Source: Sphaerochaeta globosa str. Buddy
GTDB taxonomy: Bacteria; Spirochaetota; Spirochaetia; Sphaerochaetales; Sphaerochaetaceae
Direction: 5' to 3'
Assembly: GCF_000190435.1 (NCBI RefSeq)
Contig: NC_015152.1
Coordinates: 3,106,458 to 3,170,457 of the forward strand
DNA: 64,000 bases
Shown: piece after piece, positions 1 to 17,474 of the stretch
Numbering within the stretch: the stretch's first letter is position 1
Layout: each line of letters opens with the position of its first letter
Position numbers and translations under genes: made by a program
The notes under the pieces: model-generated
The model's input: the letters and a program-made list of their open reading frames with translations, nothing else
Databases searched by the model: none
What the model was told of the DNA's origin: nothing

Positions 1-322
1 GAGCCACAAATGGTGCTGCCGCGATCGACAGCGGGACGATAGTAGCGGTGGTGCCGATACTTGTGCCTATCAGGATTCTTGAAAGAGGAAAGAGGAGAAT
101 CATCAGGATGATGAACGGAAATGAACGCAGGACATTGACGATTCTACCCAGTATATTGTTCAGCATTGGATGGGGGATGATTCCTCCCTGTTCTTCGCTT
201 GAGGTTGCCGAAAGAAGAATTCCCAGAGGAAGTCCCAAAAGCAGGGAAAACAAAGTGGAGAAGAAGACCATACTCAGGGTTTGCAGGGTGGCGTCGAAAA
301 CCAACAGCCAAATTTTGCTCAT
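1..322 (-). CDS. metI: D-methionine ABC transporter permease MetI (partial)
   Basis: Integral membrane permease of the MetNIQ methionine importer; the C-terminal part lies beyond the left edge. The visible N-terminal 107 residues begin MSKIWLLV and contain a first hydrophobic helix, then the MetI-type segment RSFPFIILMILLFPLSR followed by IGTSIGTTATIVPL. This stretch is strongly typical of MetI. The ATG at 322 overlaps the metN stop codon as ATGA, so the two genes are translationally coupled. The substrate-binding protein metQ would be expected next, outside the window. Identification is by recalled family motifs. Confidence 0.88.
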   Translation of the reverse strand, partial: MSKIWLLVFDATLQTLSMVFFSTLFSLLLGLPLGILLSATSSEEQGGIIPHPMLNNILGRIVNVLRSFPFIILMILLFPLSRILIGTSIGTTATIVPLSIAAAPFVA

Positions 323-1335
323 TCTGCAACCTCCTCTTCCACCACGACACCCATCTGCTTGAGAGCTTCGATGGCCCGTTTTTTCTCCTCATCACTGCCG
401 CTGATATCCACCAGCATGGTGCCAATCTCAACATCACTGACTTTCTGCACTCCGCCGGCACGGATATTGAAATCAACGCCTATCTGTCGACTGATTTTGC
501 TTAAAATCGGCTGGTCTGTTGTACCTCCGCGAAACCGCAAGGTATAGGCTCCTTTTTTCTTTGACCAATGGACCATGTGGTCGTCTGAGAGGGAAGACTC
601 GTCAAGACCCACCAAATGAGTCAGAAATTCCTTGGTTACTTCACTACTTGGATTGGCAAAGATATCGGTAACCAGACCCTGTTCGACAACAACTCCGTCA
701 TCAAGGACAGCAACCTGGTCGCATGCATCGCGTACGACTTCCATCTGATGGGTAATCATTACTACCGTCAAGGACATCTTTCGCTGTATTTCCTTGAGGA
801 GTGCCAATATTGCATGGGTGGTCTGCGGATCGAGAGCACTGGTGGCTTCATCACAGAACAGGATATCCGGATCGGTGGCCAGGGCCCTCGCAATAGCGAC
901 ACGCTGCTTTTGTCCCCCGCTCAGGGTACTGATCGGAGCTTTACCCCTTCCTTCAAGCCCTACGAGAGAGAGTAGTGTATCCACTCGCTCAGTGATCTGC
1001 TGCTTGGGTACACCGGTTATCTCCAAGGGATACGCAATGTTCTGTTCTGCATTTCTACTGGAAAACAAATTGAAGTTCTGGAAAATCATCCCGATACGGC
1101 GACGTCTTTGAATAAGGCTGTCCTTCTCAAGGTTGTCCACCCGTGTATCATCGAAATGCACTTCACCTTCATCAGGTCGTTCCAAAAGGCTGATCAGCCG
1201 AACCAGCGTGGATTTACCAGCACCGCTCTTGCCGATGATACCATAAATGGTGTTCGAGGGTATAAAGAGGCTAATGCCATTGACTGCATGCAATGTGCCA
1301 TAGGTTCTCTTTAAGTTGTTCAACATAATCTGCAT
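319..1335 (-). CDS. metN: Methionine import ATP-binding protein MetN
   Basis: ATPase subunit that drives methionine uptake with MetI. It has Walker A GKSGAGKST near residue 35, a Q-loop region (MIFQNFNLF), signature LSGGQKQR, Walker B ILFCDEATSALD and the switch His in MITHQMEV. After about residue 240 comes a C-terminal NIL-type domain, which in MetN homologues binds methionine and gives trans-inhibition. An upstream in-frame GTG at 1356 would lengthen the protein by 7 residues. The ATG at 1335 is preferred because GAGGG lies 7 nt upstream. It overlaps metI by 4 nt. Confidence 0.93.
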   Translation of the reverse strand: MQIMLNNLKRTYGTLHAVNGISLFIPSNTIYGIIGKSGAGKSTLVRLISLLERPDEGEVHFDDTRVDNLEKDSLIQRRRRIGMIFQNFNLFSSRNAEQNIAYPLEITGVPKQQITERVDTLLSLVGLEGRGKAPISTLSGGQKQRVAIARALATDPDILFCDEATSALDPQTTHAILALLKEIQRKMSLTVVMITHQMEVVRDACDQVAVLDDGVVVEQGLVTDIFANPSSEVTKEFLTHLVGLDESSLSDDHMVHWSKKKGAYTLRFRGGTTDQPILSKISRQIGVDFNIRAGGVQKVSDVEIGTMLVDISGSDEEKKRAIEALKQMGVVVEEEVAE

Positions 1336-1376
1336 ACATATACCCTCTGTATTCACTTTTGAGTTGAATTGCTACC

Positions 1377-1405
1377 ATCATAGTGAAAAGGGTTGTATTG
1401 GACAA
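1377..1405 (-). promoter_or_regulatory. Candidate metNI promoter
   Basis: Reading the minus strand, TTGTCC (1400-1405) is followed after 17 nt by TATGAT (1377-1382), giving a good sigma-70-like pair 41 nt before the metN ATG. I saw no obvious SAM riboswitch or S-box in the short leader. Two further TATAAT hexamers at 1435-1440 and 1450-1455 lack matching -35 boxes. Confidence 0.5.
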
Positions 1406-1466
1406 GACGCAGATAGGATAAAACTCGATATCCTATTATACAAATAGCCATTATATGCCTAACGAC

Positions 1467-1497
1467 GAAAAGAGGACGCTTTCACGTCCCCTTTTCT
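1467..1497 (-). terminator. Terminator of rRNA operon A
   Basis: A 12-bp stem with a single mismatch pairs GAAAAGGGGACG with CGTCCTCTTTTC around the loop TGAAAG, followed by a T-rich stretch on the minus strand. It lies about 45 nt past the 3' end of 5S rRNA and separates the rRNA operon from metNI. Confidence 0.65.
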
Positions 1498-1543
1498 ATC
1501 TATGTATATACATCCGGTAAACCGGTGCAAGGCAAAAAAGAGG

Positions 1544-1656
<113 letters not shown>

Positions 1657-1710
1657 CGGCCAACGCCTGGGAGCGCGAGATAACTCGCACGACCGGCCTT
1701 GGCAGCCCAC

Positions 1711-1727
1711 GGGACTGGAATAATGAT

Positions 1728-1736
<9 letters not shown>
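1711..1736 (-). repeat. 23S processing stem, 3' arm (operon A)
   Basis: This segment is complementary to 4655-4680 with only two mismatches in 26 nt, so the precursor ends of 23S rRNA can pair in a long helix, the usual RNase III substrate. Operon B has the same pair at 11577-11602 and 14521-14546. Confidence 0.7.
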
Positions 1737-4664
<2,928 letters not shown>

Positions 4665-4712
4665 TCATTCTTCCAATCCCTGCGCTTGTACTGTAAAAAA
4701 CCTTCCGACTCA

Positions 4713-4786
4713 TGGAGGCAAGGGGATTCGAACCCCTGACCCTCGGCTTGCAAAGCCGATGCTCTAGCCAGCTGAGCTATGCCCCC
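4713..4786 (-). tRNA. tRNA-Ala (anticodon TGC)
   Basis: 74-nt cloverleaf in the 16S-23S spacer. The acceptor stem GGGGGCA pairs with TGCCTCC, the anticodon loop reads CTTTGCAAG (TGC), the T-loop is GGTTCGAATCC and the discriminator is A. The 3' CCA is not encoded. Operon B carries tRNA-Ile at the equivalent place. Confidence 0.95.
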
Positions 4787-4928
4787 GGCTAAAACAAAAA
4801 GGCGTACGGGAAGGGAGGAAAAAGAGAAGTCCGCACCCTAGAGGGGCACTTTGTTGCAGGACTTGCACCTGCTGGTCGACGACCGTTGACGGCTGCGGCT
4901 GTGAGAGCCGCCGCCAGCCTTTCTTCTC

Positions 4929-6471
<1,543 letters not shown>

Positions 6472-6795
6472 AGGAATCCCGCCCCCGAAGGAGCGGGCTC
6501 TATTCCTTCAATAGTTCGCCCTGTCATTCCTCGCAAACGAACGTAGCTTTTATACTACCGTTCATCATTTCTTTCTTAGGTAATTGACTGGGAAGCCCCT
6601 CGCGGTTGCTTCCTTCTCTTTCTCTTTCCCTTCCCTAACGCTCGTTGTTTCAATAATCCAGGGATAGCCGGCACCAGCCTGCTTCCCGCTCCCCCTCTCG
6701 GAGGCGCTCGACCAACTTACCCGATTTGGGTCACTTCAGTCAAGGGCTTTCTTCCCTTTTCCTCTTTTTCCCGCCTCGGCTTTACCAGCCGACAA
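6472..6795 (-). other. Leader of rRNA operon A
   Basis: Non-coding region between the proposed promoter and 16S. The part nearest 16S (6472-6597) is nearly identical to the operon B leader (16363-16487). It contains a UUCG-capped hairpin (6478-6497), whose stem has a G-U pair here and is perfect in operon B. Beyond 6598 the two leaders are unrelated, although both carry a purine-rich tract on the transcribed strand (here about 6608-6641). No coding potential was recognised. Confidence 0.55.
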
Positions 6796-6801
6796 GAAGG
6801 C

Positions 6802-6830
6802 ACTATACGGGCTTTCCACTTCTCTGTCCA
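6802..6830 (-). promoter_or_regulatory. Candidate promoter of rRNA operon A with UP-like element
   Basis: Minus strand TGGACA (6825-6830), a 17-nt spacer and TATAGT (6802-6807), one mismatch from consensus in each box. Directly upstream, about 6831-6860, is an A/T-rich block (AAAAAACGATGAATTTTTTAA), as in rRNA UP elements. Its position predicts a leader of roughly 320 nt. Confidence 0.5.
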
Positions 6831-6929
6831 GTAGCTTTTAAAAAATTCATCGTTTTTTGTGAAATAACGGTTCTGGGCCTGATTTTGCCCATTTCCATAG
6901 CGTGCATGTCCCCAACTATTGAGCCAGTT

Positions 6930-7694
6930 TCATCGGCCCTCTTCGGTGACACAGTGCATTCTTGTACGGTCGAGCATTCTAAAACCCTCCGCATGCAAAC
7001 ACAATCTATGCAATCCAGAAAAAAAAGAGCGCAGTTTCAGATACTGTTCAAGAGATTTTGCCTGCGAACTCTGATAAGGAAATTGACTGAGGTGATATCC
7101 AAAGAGTGCCCTACGCTGCTGCGCTTGGAATCCATGGGTTCGCACATACGTGTTTGGCCGCGCAGTATAGTAATATGCAAGGGCTGCAACAGGGGCGGAC
7201 TTCGCACCAAACTGCTGCATTATTTCCGTCAAGGGGGCAAAGAACGCGAGCTGTCTAGCAGCCTCTCCCACATTCAGGTGGTCTTGATGGCACTCACTGC
7301 TCAGGCAGGGATCGGGAGCAAACACCACCTCCGGACCAAAGTCCCCGATTGCTTTTGCAAGAGCGCGAACCAGATCCTTTTGTTCATACTGCGCACCATC
7401 ACAAAGACCGAGGAATGTAACAGAATCGACCCCCAGCTCCGCTGCACAAGCTGTCGCCTCCCTCTTGCGAATTTCAATCAATGCTTCGCTTGTAGTACCC
7501 GCAGGTGCATTCTCAAGCCCATAGCGGCCATCCAAGGCAATGACGAAAGCAACAGTTTTTCCGCGTTTTACCAGTTTGGCGGCAGTCGCGCCGGCCCCAA
7601 TCTCAATATCATCAGGATGGGGACCGATGAACAAATAACGGTCGTAGCTTTCAAGGGCTTTCATCGGGCTTGCAACACCAAGGACGAACTTCAT
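6930..7694 (-). CDS. PIG-L family N-acetylglucosamine deacetylase
   Basis: Zinc-dependent deacetylase of the PIG-L/LmbE family, which removes the acetyl group from GlcNAc-containing small molecules. The metal-binding motif PHPDDIE lies near the N-terminus, followed by GAGAT, and the second metal motif HQDH (in SECHQDHLN) is near residue 138. The ATG at 7694 overlaps the preceding symporter stop as TGATG. A GTG one codon upstream also exists. Coupling to a GPH sugar symporter suggests that the pair takes up and deacetylates an amino-sugar compound. The substrate is not evident. At 254 residues it has normal length for the family. Confidence 0.85.
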   Translation of the reverse strand: MKFVLGVASPMKALESYDRYLFIGPHPDDIEIGAGATAAKLVKRGKTVAFVIALDGRYGLENAPAGTTSEALIEIRKREATACAAELGVDSVTFLGLCDGAQYEQKDLVRALAKAIGDFGPEVVFAPDPCLSSECHQDHLNVGEAARQLAFFAPLTEIMQQFGAKSAPVAALAYYYTARPNTYVRTHGFQAQQRRALFGYHLSQFPYQSSQAKSLEQYLKLRSFFSGLHRLCLHAEGFRMLDRTRMHCVTEEGR

Positions 7695-9166
7695 CACTTT
7701 ACATCTTTCCTTTCCGCCAATGCAGCACAGATCCTGTCATATTCAGTTTCATCGAGTTGGTATTTCTTTCGGTAGATGCAATACGAGAGGAACATCAAGA
7801 CCAGCGGAAGTACGGTGAATACAACAAGAAGCCCCTTCGTCTGGCTGTTCTGCACCTCTAAAAGAATCGTATCGATCAAGGAAAGTTTATCGGTTTCCGT
7901 GATCAGCATTCTCGCTGCCTGATTTTCCATCTCAGAAATACGGTTTGTAAACCCGGTTATGCCAAACGTAATGTAGGTGACGGAGGTTATGCCTACAATG
8001 AGTGCACTGCCAAGCTTTGTCAGAAATGGCCTGAGCGAAGTAATAATCGCCTCATTTCTTGTGCCGAATTTGTATTCATTGTACTCAACCGTATTGATGA
8101 TCGATATCATCATAATGAGATAGAAGCAGTATTGCCCGAAGTTCGCAAACATGTATCCGATGGTGATAATGAAAAACTTCGACATGACCGGGCTCATCAG
8201 CAAACCACAGGCAAGCATGATCACGTAGCCTACCGCGGAAACAATCTGCATGATGGTCATCAACTTCTTTCTAGGAATCTTCTTTGAAATCATTGGATAG
8301 AAAATCATCAGAAAAGCTGTTGCCGACATGCCTACCGTCGTGAACAAGGAATAGAGTCCCCCGCTGTAGCCGAATTCAAAATAGATATACGTTGAACCAA
8401 CACCACCCAGAACAATGCCATTTCCCACCTGCTGGATGAGAAAAATCAAGGAAATCCAGAGAAGCTGATCGTTGTTGACAATTGTCTTCAGTATCATCTT
8501 GAGACTGATTTTTGTCGCTGGAATGGCCATGTCGCTTCGGTTTTCCCTGACTCCGAAGAGCGTAAAGCCTACAAAAAGCGGAGAGAGAATACAAATCACC
8601 AAAGCAACCATGCCATAAGCCGTAGCGGTGTTGCCCCCGATGGCACTCGAGCCAGTGGTAAACATGGGAATAAGGATGGCGGCAAGCGTTCCCCCGATAC
8701 CGGCGAACAGGGTTGCCCTTGAAGTGAACTGGTTGCGTGAATGGCCATCGGAAGAGAGGGCGGGAACCATGCCCCAGAAGGCAATGTCGTGCATGGTATA
8801 GGTGATGCTGTATAAGAAGTAGATACCGCCGAAAAACCAAACAAACGGCCAACCTTGCAATGTATTGTTGAAGGCAGCATACACAACCAGGGACGTGGAC
8901 AGGATTCCCAGCAAAAGCCAAGGTTTGAACTTGCCCCATCTCGTACGTGTACGCTCAATGATGTTTCCCATAATCGGGTCGTTCAATGCATCAAACACCC
9001 GTGCTGCGATCATGATTGCGGTGATGGCAGTCAGATGGGCGGCGCTGAGGGTTCTCGTGAAGAGAATGAAGGTGAGAATATAGTTGGTGAACAAGGTATA
9101 CACCATATCCCGGCCGACTGTTCCGAGTGGATACATCCAGAGATTCTTTTTGTCTTGAGCGATCAT
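7694..9166 (-). CDS. GPH-family sugar:cation symporter
   Basis: Twelve-helix permease of the glycoside-pentoside-hexuronide family (MelB-like, MFS fold), 490 residues. Family features include the N-terminal YTLFTNYILTFILFTR region, the segment RVFDALNDPIMG carrying the paired acidic cation-binding residues, and RTRWGKFKPWLL in the loop between helices 2 and 3. It would couple sugar uptake to Na+ or H+. It overlaps the PIG-L gene, so both products are likely made together. The start at 9166 is the first Met of a standard N-terminus (MIAQDKKNLWMYPLG). Confidence 0.85.
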   Translation of the reverse strand: MIAQDKKNLWMYPLGTVGRDMVYTLFTNYILTFILFTRTLSAAHLTAITAIMIAARVFDALNDPIMGNIIERTRTRWGKFKPWLLLGILSTSLVVYAAFNNTLQGWPFVWFFGGIYFLYSITYTMHDIAFWGMVPALSSDGHSRNQFTSRATLFAGIGGTLAAILIPMFTTGSSAIGGNTATAYGMVALVICILSPLFVGFTLFGVRENRSDMAIPATKISLKMILKTIVNNDQLLWISLIFLIQQVGNGIVLGGVGSTYIYFEFGYSGGLYSLFTTVGMSATAFLMIFYPMISKKIPRKKLMTIMQIVSAVGYVIMLACGLLMSPVMSKFFIITIGYMFANFGQYCFYLIMMISIINTVEYNEYKFGTRNEAIITSLRPFLTKLGSALIVGITSVTYITFGITGFTNRISEMENQAARMLITETDKLSLIDTILLEVQNSQTKGLLVVFTVLPLVLMFLSYCIYRKKYQLDETEYDRICAALAERKDVK

Positions 9167-9230
9167 TGCTACCTTCTTTTTTTACTCGATGAAAAGTATA
9201 CAATGAAAATTGCCGATCAGGGAAAATGTT

Positions 9231-10391
9231 CTACACCTTCGTTGCATGGTTATGCAAATGAAAATCCATGCACAGGCCGATGGCAGCACTGCTGACAAGG
9301 CAATACAGAGCAACTACGAGCATGACGGCCAAGAGGGAAGGAAGCAATGCCAGCAAGGAGAACACAAGCAGGGCGTGAAGATTGGTTGCCAAGCTGATCA
9401 GCGATTGGACAGTCGCCCTTCCCTGCTGCCCAATGCTCAACTGGATCTGATTCTCCCCGATCACAGCGGCTGCTGAAAGCAGGAAGTAGAAGAGAAAGTA
9501 AAAACCTAGAAGGAAGGGTGAACGAAACAGACTGCTCAGCAACAGGAGTAGACCGGCAAGAAGACTGAGCAGGCGTGCTGCATTGGGTATATACCGACTC
9601 ATTCTCCCGGCCAATGCAGCACCAAGGGCCTGCAAAAGGTATCGCCCGCCCACCCAGATTCCGATACAGGCCAGGGGTACCTGATACGAGGCAGCAATCA
9701 GTGCGTCGTATTCATCAAGCATGTCTGCAAGGGAAAGTGGAATGACCAGCAAGGCCGATAGTACCAAGACTTCCCTCTTTTTCACGAGATGTTTGAAAGC
9801 TTCCCGTATCATTGCAAAAGAAGGCTGGTTTCGCTGATGAGGCACCTTCACATCCTTAAAGCCCAAAGCAACCATGAAGGTAAGCAAGCTGCCTAGCAAT
9901 GAGAACAACACCACACTCCGATACCCTACTGCTTGGGAGAGGTACCCTCCGAAAAAGCAAGACAGGGAAACGGCAATTCCGCTTGCAGCCATAGCCTGTC
10001 CGTATATTCGCCCGAATTGGGTTTCCATCCCCTTGCTTTGCAGGTTTTCGAACAACAAAGCTTCCTCCGCTCCAGAACTAAATGCCTCACTTACTCCCCA
10101 ACACAGGAATCCCAAGGCAAAGAAGAGAAAGGATGGATTTGCTGCCCAAAAAATGAAACAGCCTGCTTTCAGCAAGCAGGCGAGGAGAATCATATGCTTT
10201 CTGCTCCAACGATCGGCAAGAACCCCACTGGGCAATTCCAGCATAACCACCGGAGCCGACCATAAAGCCAGCAAAAAAGATATTTCGGACAATGAAAGAC
10301 CTGCTGCAGAAAAGAGCAAGGTATAGACAGGATAGATGAGCATGAGGTCCTTCAGACCTTTGTACCAGAGAAATCGTCTACCGGTGGTCAT
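9231..10391 (-). CDS. MFS transporter of unknown substrate
   Basis: Major facilitator protein with about 12 hydrophobic segments, 386 residues. The MFS loop 2-3 signature is seen as GVLADRWSRKHMIL near residue 55. The ATG at 10391 is chosen over an in-frame GTG at 10418 because the latter lies inside deoC and has no ribosome site; GAG lies just upstream of the ATG. It starts 7 nt after the deoC stop, so it is probably co-transcribed with deoC. The substrate cannot be told from sequence. A nucleoside or sugar would fit the neighbour, but this is inference. Confidence 0.7.
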   Translation of the reverse strand: MTTGRRFLWYKGLKDLMLIYPVYTLLFSAAGLSLSEISFLLALWSAPVVMLELPSGVLADRWSRKHMILLACLLKAGCFIFWAANPSFLFFALGFLCWGVSEAFSSGAEEALLFENLQSKGMETQFGRIYGQAMAASGIAVSLSCFFGGYLSQAVGYRSVVLFSLLGSLLTFMVALGFKDVKVPHQRNQPSFAMIREAFKHLVKKREVLVLSALLVIPLSLADMLDEYDALIAASYQVPLACIGIWVGGRYLLQALGAALAGRMSRYIPNAARLLSLLAGLLLLLSSLFRSPFLLGFYFLFYFLLSAAAVIGENQIQLSIGQQGRATVQSLISLATNLHALLVFSLLALLPSLLAVMLVVALYCLVSSAAIGLCMDFHLHNHATKV

Positions 10392-10398
10392 ACTGTTC

Positions 10399-11103
10399 TC
10401 AAAGGGCCCCAAATACACCGATTTGCTGCAGTTGCTCTACAATGTTGCCCCTACCTGCAACCCGGCTTGCTCCTAGTTTGATGAACTCCCACTGGTCTTC
10501 CAAACTTGCGACCCCACCGCTTGCCTTCACCTTGATCCTGCCTTGGGAGACTTCGCTTATGAGCATGATGTCATGGATGCTGGCCTTACCCGGTCCGAAG
10601 CCGGTACAGGTCTTGATATACTCGGCTCCTGCACGAATGGCAATCTCAATGGCTGTTCGTTTTTGTTCATCAGAAAGATATCCGGTTTCCAGAATTGTCT
10701 TGACCCCGACTCCATACTCCCTGGCAGTTTCAACCACCCGGCGGATATCGGACTCAACATATGCATAATCCCCTTCAATGAGGCGTGCAATGTTGATCAC
10801 CATATCAATTTCTGTTGCCCCATCCATGCAGATTTGCCGGGCTTCACTTACCTTGCCCTCCGTATTGGTTGACCCATGAGGAAATCCGACTGCAATGAGG
10901 ATGCCGATGCCCGTTCCCTCCATGAGCGTGCTGGCATACTTGGTCCAAGTAGGATACACGCACACTGTGGCAAACTTATACTGCTTTGCTGTTTCACAGG
11001 CTTTGCGCACGGCATCTTTTCCTGCATCGGGAACCAATGCAGCGGTGTAATCAATTTTGGGTAGAATCTGCTTCAGAATGTCGGTGTCTTGTGCGGTAAT
11101 CAT
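10399..11103 (-). CDS. deoC: Deoxyribose-phosphate aldolase
   Basis: Cleaves 2-deoxyribose-5-phosphate to glyceraldehyde-3-phosphate and acetaldehyde in deoxynucleoside catabolism. Family motifs present: EIDMVINI with the proton-relay Asp, the Schiff-base Lys in EYIKTCTGF and the second Lys in VKASGGV. The frame is open upstream to 11166, but the ATG at 11103 has AGAGAGG at good spacing and gives a standard 234-residue protein. It lies directly downstream of the tandem 5S genes of operon B. Confidence 0.95.
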   Translation of the reverse strand: MITAQDTDILKQILPKIDYTAALVPDAGKDAVRKACETAKQYKFATVCVYPTWTKYASTLMEGTGIGILIAVGFPHGSTNTEGKVSEARQICMDGATEIDMVINIARLIEGDYAYVESDIRRVVETAREYGVGVKTILETGYLSDEQKRTAIEIAIRAGAEYIKTCTGFGPGKASIHDIMLISEVSQGRIKVKASGGVASLEDQWEFIKLGASRVAGRGNIVEQLQQIGVFGAL

Positions 11104-11137
11104 GAAAGGACCTCTCTTTCTTGTACGTAGTATACCC

Positions 11138-11166
11138 ATGGTATCATCCAATGTGGGCAACGTCAA
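11138..11166 (-). promoter_or_regulatory. Candidate deoC promoter
   Basis: Minus strand TTGACG (11161-11166), a 17-nt spacer and TACCAT (11138-11143), ending about 35 nt before the deoC start. It lies just past the distal 5S gene. Confidence 0.4.
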
Positions 11167-11185
11167 AGAAAGCTCAACAAGACAG

Positions 11186-11199
11186 GAAAAAAGAAAAGG
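11186..11199 (-). terminator. Possible terminator of rRNA operon B
   Basis: The 3' strand of the distal 5S terminal helix (GGACC) runs straight into a T-rich tract (TTTTCTTTTTT) on the minus strand. The closed 5S helix plus this tract could act as an intrinsic terminator. No separate hairpin like the one after operon A was found. Confidence 0.3.
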
Positions 11200-11312
<113 letters not shown>

Positions 11313-11409
11313 CTGACCAACGCCTGGGAGCGCGAGAATCTCGCACGACCGGCCTTGGCAGCCCGTAAAGACTGGAAGAACAAAAAACAAGGAAGGAAAA
11401 AAAAAGAGG

Positions 11410-11522
<113 letters not shown>

Positions 11523-11593
11523 CGGCCAACGCCTGGGAGCGCGAGATAACTCGCACGACCGGCCTTGGCAGCCCACGGGACTGGAATAATGAT

Positions 11594-14530
<2,937 letters not shown>

Positions 14531-14614
14531 TCATTCTTCCAATCCCTGCGCTATATTGACTTGCTCTATTCGCAAATGCTCTGTAAAAAAACCAGTTGCC
14601 AACGCAACTGAAGA

Positions 14615-14688
14615 TGGGACTGATAAGACTTGAACTTATGACCTCGTGCTTATCAGGCACGCGCTCTAACCACCTGAGCTACAGTCCC
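14615..14688 (-). tRNA. tRNA-Ile (anticodon GAT)
   Basis: 74-nt cloverleaf in the operon B spacer. The acceptor GGGACTG pairs with CAGTCCC, the anticodon loop is CTGATAA (GAT) and the discriminator is A. The 3' CCA is not encoded. It replaces the tRNA-Ala of operon A. Confidence 0.95.
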
Positions 14689-14819
14689 GGTTAACAGAAA
14701 TATCAGAGAAGAGAAGAGTTGATTGGAAACTGAAGGGCACTTTGTTGCAGGACTTGCACCTGCTGGTCGACGACCGTTGACGGCTGCGGCTGTGAGAGCC
14801 GCCGCCAGCCTTTCTTCTC

Positions 14820-16362
<1,543 letters not shown>

Positions 16363-16611
16363 AGGAATCCCGCCCCCGAAGGGGCGGGCTCTATTTCTTC
16401 AATAGTTCGCCCTGTCATTCCTCGCAAACGAACGTAGCTTTTATACTACCGTTCATCATTTCTTCTTAGGTAATTGACTGGGAAGCCCTTACAGCTTCCA
16501 CACACTCGATCAACGGCCAATAGGCAATCATCTCGTGTTTTATCTTCTCTTCTCTTCTCTCATATGTCTGTCAAAAAACGACCGCTGGCGACTTGGTGTC
16601 GTTCAGCGTGC
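16363..16611 (-). other. Leader of rRNA operon B
   Basis: Non-coding leader. Its 16S-proximal 125 nt match operon A and include the perfect UUCG hairpin at 16369-16388. The distal part is unique. It holds a GA-repeat tract on the transcribed strand (about 16543-16560) and, just after the proposed start site, a short hairpin followed by six T residues (16573-16603). Confidence 0.5.
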
Positions 16612-16617
16612 TCCGAT

Positions 16618-16647
16618 AACATAACAAAAGACGCCTTCTAGTGTCAA
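16618..16647 (-). promoter_or_regulatory. Candidate promoter of rRNA operon B
   Basis: Minus strand perfect TTGACA (16642-16647), an 18-nt spacer and TATGTT (16618-16623). It lies between the HAD gene stop (16673) and the operon B leader. It differs in sequence and upstream context from the operon A promoter. Confidence 0.45.
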
Positions 16648-16672
16648 GCATCCCCTGCAACTATTTCTACAT

Positions 16673-17464
16673 TTAATTTGCCCGTTTCCTCAAAAGCTCA
16701 TGCACAATCTCAGAGAAACCTGCTCCGCCTTCAGCATCAGAAGCATACTGAGGAAGCACTTGCATGGAACGAACATGCTTTTTAATGTTTCCAACTCCAA
16801 AACTTAACGGAAAGTGAGAAAACATCACCTGATCGTTGGGCGCATCACCGCAATAACAGCATCGCTCGATCATCATTTCTTCCGAAAGACCCAGAACATC
16901 GGCAAAAAACGCTTTCGTACCCCGGAATTTATCAAAGAATCCGAACCAAGCATTCACATGAATCGAACTTACCGCAGTCCCTGCGCCGAAATCCTTACAA
17001 ACCTCAACAACCTTGGCAATCTGTTGTGCATCCAAATAGGGAGGCTCACTGCCATGATCGAAAGCAATGTCGAACAATCGTGCAAACTGGTCGCTGGAAA
17101 GCTTTGAGAACGGAACACAAGAAAGCACCTTTTCAATCAAGGCAGCTTTGCGTACCGCATACCCTTCCTGTACAATGGAAGGGTGCACATAGTGGCGGAT
17201 GGCACCATCCTTGCGATAGAGGCAAACCGCCCCGCTCTCACTCAGCACCGCTTCAACCGGCCACTGCCTGAGGTAGGTATCACCCCACCCCGCAGAGCCC
17301 CCGGTTACACAAATGGTCCGAATGCCTGCCTCTTGCAGGGCATACAAAGCCTCCAGGGCAACCGGTCTTAGCTTACCTTCGGTAGTAATCGTATCATCAA
17401 CATCGGTAAGCAAGAACGAGACCTTTTTGGCCTCGTCTTGGCTGAGATTTTTCACACTCTGCAT
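16673..17464 (-). CDS. HAD-superfamily (IIB, Cof-like) phosphatase
   Basis: 263-residue hydrolase. Motif I is LLTDVDDTIT, with nucleophile and acid Asp near residues 21-23. Motif II lies at CVTGGSAGW, a Lys around KFRGTKAFF may serve motif III, and motif IV is CGDAPNDQVM. A cap domain typical of type IIB separates motifs II and III. These enzymes dephosphorylate sugar phosphates; the substrate here is unknown. AAGGA lies 7 nt before the ATG. It follows pgsA by 10 nt, so it is likely the last gene of the thrS-M32-pgsA cluster. Confidence 0.8.
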   Translation of the reverse strand: MQSVKNLSQDEAKKVSFLLTDVDDTITTEGKLRPVALEALYALQEAGIRTICVTGGSAGWGDTYLRQWPVEAVLSESGAVCLYRKDGAIRHYVHPSIVQEGYAVRKAALIEKVLSCVPFSKLSSDQFARLFDIAFDHGSEPPYLDAQQIAKVVEVCKDFGAGTAVSSIHVNAWFGFFDKFRGTKAFFADVLGLSEEMMIERCCYCGDAPNDQVMFSHFPLSFGVGNIKKHVRSMQVLPQYASDAEGGAGFSEIVHELLRKRAN

Positions 17465-17474
17465 ACTGTTATCC

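Noticed and set aside
1336-1543. S-box (SAM) riboswitch for metNI.
   Set aside because: The leader after the best promoter is too short and none of the conserved S-box sequences is present; the hairpin there fits an rRNA terminator.
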